Part shown: positions 53,401-62,000 of the stretch, one piece after another
How positions within the stretch are numbered: the first letter of the stretch is position 1
Layout of the letters: each line of letters opens with the position of its first letter
Source of the DNA: Limnoperna fortunei
Taxonomy: Eukaryota; Mollusca; Bivalvia; Mytilida; Modiolidae
Assembly (NCBI GenBank): GCA_944474755.1
Contig: OX104122.1
Span: forward strand, 19,292,641 to 19,356,640
Reading direction: 5' to 3'
DNA: 64,000 nt
The notes under the pieces: generated by a model
The model's database searches: none
The model's input: only the letters and a program-made list of their open reading frames with translations
What the model was told of the DNA's origin: nothing
Position numbers and translations under genes: made by a program

Positions 53401-56400
53401 TTAAGTTTTGTAGTTTGAGTTCCTTATTTAAAATCTGCAAAAAAAATAGCAAACATAATACCACATATTAATTTTATCCCCACTTCGAAGAAGAGGGGGG
53501 TGTACTGTTGTACCCTTGTCCATCAGTCCGTCACAAAAACTTCCATCACAGTTTTATAAGCAACTAGAGGATGTTGAAGCCTGATATTTTGCATATTGCT
53601 TTACCCTAGAGTCCCATATGGTGTAAAGCGATTTTATACTTCTTGGTCATCTACTTTCTGTTTACCGAATACTTAGATTTTTACACATAGTTGACATACA
53701 CGCACAATTTCCATTGCAGTTTTCTAAGCAACTAGAGTATGCAGAAGCCTGATATTTTGCATATTGCTTTATCCTATAGTCCCATATGGTGTAAAGCGAT
53801 TTTATGCTCCTTGGTCATCTTCTTCCTGTTTACCAAATACTTAGATTTTTACACATAGTTGACATAAATGCACAATTTCTGTAGCAGTTTTCTGAGCAAC
53901 TAGAGTATGCAGAAGTCTGATATTTTGCATATTGCTTTATCTTATAGTCGCATTTAGTGTAAAGCAATTTTATGCTCCTTGGTCATCTATTTCCTGTTTA
54001 CCGAATACTTAGATTTTTACACATAGTTGACATACATGCACAATTTTTGGGAGAGCGGGGGTATCACTAGTGAGTATAAGCTCACAGTCCACACTTGTTA
54101 ATCATGACTTTAAAATTATGGTTGGTTTTTAGATTTCGCAAATATTATATTTTTAAAAATTATAGAACGATAATAATCAAAAATACTCTTGTTTTATCCA
54201 TTTTTTCCAATCTCGGAAGTTGCATTATGAAACTTGATGTCTTTACCAAGACTTGGACTTAAAAAACCAAAATTTGTATACCAACTCAATTGGGGAAATC
54301 TGATAATCCATTTGTACCAATGTAAGATCAATGTAAGATCCAAACAGTTTGGAGGTTAATAATACAAATGTGATGTTTGTCTATGTAGCAAATATGACCA
54401 CCCCCTCCCCCTGCACAAATTGTTTTGACAAGCAAATAGCAAAAATAACCCCACACAAAAGTATCCATATTTATAATAATCATGGATTGTATAACCTTCA
54501 TTAGTTTGTACCCTGGTGTATTGTAATTAATATACATACATACATATTCTTTGGAATTTAACTTTGGTTCATGTTTTTCTTTCTCAGTCGTTGTAATAAA
54601 GTTTTACCAGTTGCAGAAGCTGCTTACCAGGAAGGTCTACCAACTCACTATGTCACCAACTTCCATCTGAATAAAGTATGTTGTAACACAAGTCTCTGTT
54701 CTGTTTGTTCATTTTGTCTTGAAAAGCTATTTAGTAGTAATTATTAAAAGGCCCATATGTTTTAGTCTTGTATAATGTACTTCTTTTGGGTCTTTAATTA
54801 CATCCTTTTGTGTACTTTAACTTGTCCTCTTAAAAATTGCACCTCTAACCTTACTGCTTATAAAGCCAGAGGTAGTCATCTTATTTCAAAAACAGACAAA
54901 CTTGGATTTTGAACTAGTTTTTTTTGCTATTATCCAAAACAAATGTTCTTTCCCCAATCCTGTTTCTGTAAGTGGCATTGTTTCTCACTTGTGCTCCCAC
55001 TTTTTTATTTAATAAAAATATGATATTAAAAATTGCAGAAAAGTGGCATTAAACATCATTAAAATAAATAATAACTAAATAATTATTGAAGCTTCTTGGG
55101 GCCTCAGTGGCCAAGTGTTCTAGATATTAAGCCATTTAGTAACAGTTAACACAGTAGTGTGTTAGAGTCTCACTTGGTCAAGGTGTGCTAGACTACAGCT
55201 TAACTCGACAAGTATTTACAGCCTTTTGCCAAAGGATGGGTTCTTTGGTTACTCAAGCATTCCACCCCCAAATAAAAATTAGATTGCCAGCTGAAGCATT
55301 ACTAAAATTGGCCTAAACACTTGAACACAAGTTAAAGGATGCTGCTACATGTATGTATTATCATATCATCAGCTGTGTAAAAAACGCATGCAAACCATTA
55401 TAGTCTTTGTATTACATTAAAACAAATTTGACATTGAGTTATTTATTTCCATAGATTGAGAAAAATCATACTTTATTTAGAAGAATGACTAAATTTAAAA
55501 TTTACCTTTCGTTATTTTATGTTGTTGAACATTTTTTTTGTAATTTTTTTATTGTAAAGGATTGCCAGTTTTCCTAACAAAGATCAGAACTTTTCTCCTG
55601 GTACTTCGGCTTACTCCCCCAATAAAAACTGGACACAATGATAAAGCTGAAAAATTGCTGAAAGTGGCATTAAACAACAAACAATTAATTTGTAAACAAA
55701 TCCATTTCAGCTACAACAAGCACATAGAGTGTTCCATCAGTTTGCGAGAGGACCTGCATCAGAAAAGTATTTACACCAGTTAGACGAAGCATGTGAAAAA
55801 TTTTGGAAGAATGGTAGACAACTCTGTGAAGAAATAAGTGTGACAGGAAATCATTGCATTAACCCAGTATGTTACATCATTAAATGTATACATTGTATAC
55901 ACAGTCTACTGTCGGTAAAATTTTGGAACAAGAACAGATAGTGTTTCCTGTTTTAAAAAATTATTAATTATAAGCTCTCTGCATTAAAATGAATATGCAT
56001 AACTAATTTTCGTAAGAGTTGTTTGATTGAACAGTTGAGATATTATAGGACCTTTGTAGCTGAGTGGTTAAGGTAGTTAGTCATCTACTGGCATGTCAAT
56101 ATGGCTGCAATTCGTTAACAATCTTTAGGCCAGGTGTGTTTATTTCCACTCTAAGATTTTCCTGGCAATAATTGTATATTGTTATGATCAGGTCCATTTG
56201 CTTCTTATCCTTTACAAATTTGATTCAAAAATAGCCTTAAAAAGTAACAAATTTATCAATATGTCATTAAAATTTTTCTCAGATTTCAACTGCTTATGTA
56301 TGATTGAATTTAAATGATAAAGCATGCTATGCAAATATTAAGTTATTATTATAGTTAAATGCTCTCATTCTAGCTTCATCGCTTGCCTGATGACATGGAG

Positions 56401-59003
56401 TTAGAAAGTAACAGACATTTACCCATCATGCCACATTCAAACCAACTAAAGACCAGAGCTGCATGTAACTGTGGAAGAAAACAGGCTGATAAGGATGATC
56501 CGTTTGATCACAAGGTAAAAATTGTCCATACTGGAATTAGTATCTTTTGATTTAATAAATTAGGAAAAGATGATCCTTTGGTCACAAGATAAATTTATTA
56601 TGTATTTGAACTGGTTAAATAAGGTTACATGGTAAATGTTTGTTTTTGACTTTTTTAACTTCAAATATAGACACATTCAGAATTGTTTTATTATTTTCCC
56701 CTGCAGGCAGCAAACTATGACTTTTACATAGCATTAGAAGAGAGTTGTTGTGGAAAAATAGAACACATTGATTTACCCGTCTTTAAAGCAAGTACTACAG
56801 AAGTTAGACCTGCACAAACTAAAAAGACTGAGAGAATGCACAAGAATTCACAGGGGGAGCCAGCTACTGGAAAATCGGGGGACATTGCATCGGGGATGGC
56901 TAATCTGAGCCTAGCCTTGAGTCTAGGTAATTTTTTTTTTACTCAGGTTTTTTTATGTTAATTTTTAAAACTCAGAGATGCATTACATTTACTAGTACTA
57001 TTGCCTCAGTTTCAAATATTAAAGGATAAGTAAACTGTTAGAGATCCAGTTTGTTTTTATGCTTTTCTGGTTGTATCTACATAATATTAAGGAACCAGTA
57101 TAAACTTATATACACTTTACTTATATATTTGTCCAAAGGATCTTAAAGTTGAGTAATTTTATTGTTTCTGTAATGTCAATCACTTGTCAAACTTTATTGT
57201 GGTCTATTTTAACTATATTCAGGGTGACTTTTTCATTTTGGTATTTGAGAAGTAGGAGATATGGCTTATATATAACTATGAACTGATGGAGGGTTTTTTT
57301 TAATCTGTTGAATGTTGCCACTGGCAGCCGCTATATTAATTTTCTGATATTGTTGTATTCATTACAATGAATGACACCATTTCTTCGCAAATTTCCACAT
57401 TAATCATTTGTATGTATATTATTTGTATAAAAGTGTTTTGTAATATGTTATTAATTATATGATATTATGGAAAGTAAAAAATTGAAAAATGGAAATAATC
57501 TTAATCAGTAAAAACAAGACACCAATGGATATAGCTGAAAAATAATGTGACATTTCAACAACCTCTGTAATTTCACTTCTGATTCAGGCCAGTCAGGAGG
57601 GAGTGATTATTCTCACCAGGAAGCTATCAGTCCTAACCATTTTGCGGCAAGTCCACATACTGATGCTGTTGAGGAATTAGGAACTGTTGAACCTGGAAAC
57701 CAGATCATATCCAGTTTCACCGATGATGCAACAGACAAAATGGAAAAAATGGAAGAAATAAAAGAAGAAGAGGATGAAAATGAACCACAGCCTGCTATGC
57801 CAAGTATAAATTTTTTATTTGTTTGTTTGTTTAATTTAATTAAATTGTAACCTTTTTATATGAATTTTTGTTTGATTTATTTTAATTTGAAATATGTTTA
57901 CCATGGGGGATCTTTGTGAAATTGATAAAGCATGTTTAATTTCTTAAAGATATATCTGTGCAATTGGTAACAGTAAATATAAATCTTATGATTCTTTTAA
58001 ATAATGCAGGTACATGTGTAACCCTACACTTACTTTTGAAACTCAGATTGCCAGATTACAATTCTATTTTTTTTTAAAGTTGGAATTAAAATCTCAGCAT
58101 TTAATATATACATTACCTGACAATATCATGAATGATAATTACAATTATATCCATGTCCGGTTTCTTATTTTTTTATTCTTCTTTCTTTTTTCTTTTTTCT
58201 TTCTGCTCAATCTTGTGAGCACATTTTCTCTAAGATGCATTGTCCTATCAATATGAAACTTTGGGAACATTTTAAAGGTGACCTGAAGTTTTGCAATCCA
58301 TTTTTGGAATTTTCAAAATGGCTGTTGTTACCATGGAGGTCTTTTTATACAACATTGCATTATCTTAGGAAAAATGTGTATTTGAAGGGTTTTCAACATG
58401 CTGAATATATTAGTGGCAATAGGGGTTTGTTTGGGAGATGTTCTGTGTTGGCATCCCAACACAATCAGAACTAGTTTTAAATTGAACCTGTCATAGATGT
58501 TATTCAGGTACTTCCAAGCCGGTTCTCTAATGGTACTCCAGCTTCCTCCCTCAATAAAAACTGGACGCAACGATATAGCAGAAAAATTGCTGAAAGTGGC
58601 GTTAAAACACCATTCAAACAAACAAACAAACTTCCAAGCCTATCTGAATGTATCGAACAGAAAAATTTGTGTATAATTATATTTACCTGTCAACTATAAC
58701 TAAGTTAAACTTTTTGGTCGCAGGAAACATTGAATATATCTATTGTAATTTATGTGTTATTGAAACTGTGTTAATGTTCTTAACCATTTTTTGCAAATTT
58801 AGAAATTTATAGCATTTAAAATTGTTCTCTCCTATCTCAACTCCTTATACTGTAAAGCTGTCAGAGAATTTTGTTTCCTGATGTCAACACAGTATTTCTC
58901 TGTTGATTAATTGTTTGTTACTTTGTTCCAGTCCTGAATATAGCTAAAATATTTGCTTGCTAGATGTTATGCATATATTTAATGAATCAATAAATCCATC
59001 ATA

Positions 59004-59045
<42 letters not shown>

Positions 59046-62000
59046 GGGTCTGGAAATTTTCCCTGCCCATTTCGGTCATTTTTCCCCCTAAGAAATTAGC
59101 AAATTCCATGGTAGTGAATATTGGTCTCGGGTCGTTTCCTACCGAAACTTGTACGCACGTCAGGTCGATTCGCCACGATAATATGAATAAGCGGGTTGTA
59201 CCATGGAATTTGGGATGGCTCCTACGATGTATGCATCATGTGAAAAAGAAAATATATGTAGTGATACATTCTTCTGTCTAAAAAGTCTTTATTGGAAAAT
59301 GACGTTGTCTATGAAACAAAATAATGGGAAACTGCATTATTTTGTTTAAAATTCCGGCGAGTTTTTCATTAACCGGAAATAGGAAGTTGTCACCTAATTG
59401 CCACAAGTTCGGATCCGAATTGAATTATACGTCATTCAGCGATCGATGCTCTTTACAAGTTTTTATTATTACCGTCTCCCATGGGAGACGGTATACATAG
59501 TCAAATGATGATCAGTCTTCGGAGTAAATGACACTCTGTTACTTGATTGGGTGGTTTACTTTTTATTCAAATTGGTTTTCTCTTGATTTATGTAACGTTT
59601 AGTCACACTGGCGCTTGCGTAGTGTACAATTTTTACCACGTGTTTTTCATGAAAGTTGCACGTGTACTGTAAAGTTGTCTTATTTTCTTAGCAATGTGAT
59701 ATAAATACTATATCACATTGATCCATTATATTCAATCTCTGTTGCTTCAAAATGTTGTTGCAATAGTATGTTTACGATATGGATGAAACAGATCTGTCAC
59801 CTGTTGACCTTATTACGTAATCACCGGTCGGTGGTCAATAAACACATGTCAGCGACAGGAAATAGCCTTAGGGTTGATTTATAATACAAATTGAAGGAAT
59901 TAAATCCAACAAATGGCTATTGCATGTAAAATATACTTTTTAGATGTCCGATTTAAGCAAATCTTCGTCGGTCATTTTAGTGTAAATTTCGGTCATGTCC
60001 GGCAAATATGACCGTTTCCAGACCCATGATATATATATATATATATTTTACGTAAGACTGACAACTCTTTATTGATAAAAAAGGGAGATAATTGTTTGAA
60101 CTTATGCAGATGAAGAATAATATGAGAGTGTACAACAATCTTTGTAGGATTATCTTAAAACAGGTATAATAAATTAAAGCAATGGGTATTCATGTATGTG
60201 GAATCATCAGGCATCATGTTTTACCTACTGTACATACAGTTTAAATAATTACTGTTGTCCATTACTTATTTGGCATAAACAAATACCAAACTTTAAATTT
60301 AGTATTTTCCGACTCCCTTTCTTTCAAATTTAAAAAAAGTACTCTTGAGGGTCAGAACGCAACACGGTTAATAAAATGCATTTTTTTTTAAAAACTAAAT
60401 TCACGTGTATTTAAAATTCTAGTTGTATTTTCCCAAATTATAACTGGTGTTCTGCAGTGCTGCAGAATGCATCCCTGTTTCAGATTATGAATGTTCTCTC
60501 AATGAGGGCTTGTCAAGTAGTAATGTGTAAAGCCTGACCATTGACCATTTAGGTTATGTGTTTGAGAAAACAGCTAAAATATGTTTTGAAGTTGCTTCAA
60601 TCATTCAATCAAAACCAGCAATAAAAAATACTTCCAGATCAAATCAGAAAGTAAAATGAAAACATGTTCAGGTTTAAAATGACATGACTGTACCATTGAA
60701 TCATCTGTTGCTAAAAATTATTAGATTATCAATTGTTTCTCTTAATTTTTTTATAGATATTATGTCACCATTCAGACAAATTTCAACTACAGAATATTTA
60801 CCAGGAATGATACACTCCGAGTCCATACCGGGACTTCTTCCAAAGTTTCCTTCATGGGCAGTGTGTTGTTTGGGCAAAGCTAATCTTTATAATCACAATA
60901 CAGGTAAGATATTGCATGCTAAATATTTTTTCTTACTCACAGTTACTTCCCATTTTTAGAAGTTATTTTGTAAAGCAGTTTATATTGTCAATAATATTTC
61001 TGCTTAAGGATGCAAAGGAGTGTTTGAAATTTTCACAAAATTTGATTTTTTTACAGGATTGGACTTCCCAGGATTCCTTCATGGTAGCCATTTCTTGCTA
61101 CCATGGGACATCACTGTAAAAGCAGAGAAAGACAAATGGCCATCAATAGGAGAAACTGCATCTAGAAAGGGAAAACAAAAGAAGAGTTCCAAAGGTAGCA
61201 CTGTTGTTCTCATAACATATTTATAAATTAAATCCTCATTTTAATCAAATATATCTGTTATATTGATGAAAAGTAAAAAAAAATTGTGTAAGAATAATAT
61301 TAGTGAAACCTGACATATGCCTGATCTACCATAAACCATAAATGAGCCTGATCTACCTTAAACCTGAAATAGGCCTGATCTACCATAAACCTGACATAGG
61401 CCTGATCTATCATAAACCTGACATAGGCCTGATCTACCATAAACCTGAAATGGGCCTGATCTACCATAAACCTGACATAGGCCTGATCTACCATAAACCT
61501 GAAATAGGCCTGATCTACCTTAAAGTTGGCCTGATCCCTTTTAATTGGTTATGTATAATACCCATTTATTAATCATATGCACCAAACCCAATCCTCTTAC
61601 AACAACTAATTCAGTGCATTTTATTACTTGTAGATACCACAGAGGTTAATTTAAGGATATATTTAGGTGATGAGTATGAGTGCCCTAGAGGTCATAGATT
61701 CTTCTGTAGTGGACCTGAGAAAATCATCAAAGTATCCAGCACTAGTTCTGTCAAGGTGAGATTCTTTTTTATGTCATCTGTAGTATTCCCTCGATATATT
61801 GCCCTGCTATGGTGGTGCTCCCCTGCTTGTGGTGACATATTTAAACTATATTTTTCTCAAAAATACACTTGTTTTCATATAAATTTCTCTGTTGTGATAC
61901 TTACTTATTGAAGTTATGATGCAATAATTAATCCCTGTCTAAAATCTTGTCATGAAGATCCATGTTTTTTATACATGTAAACTGTTTGGTTACTTTTCTA

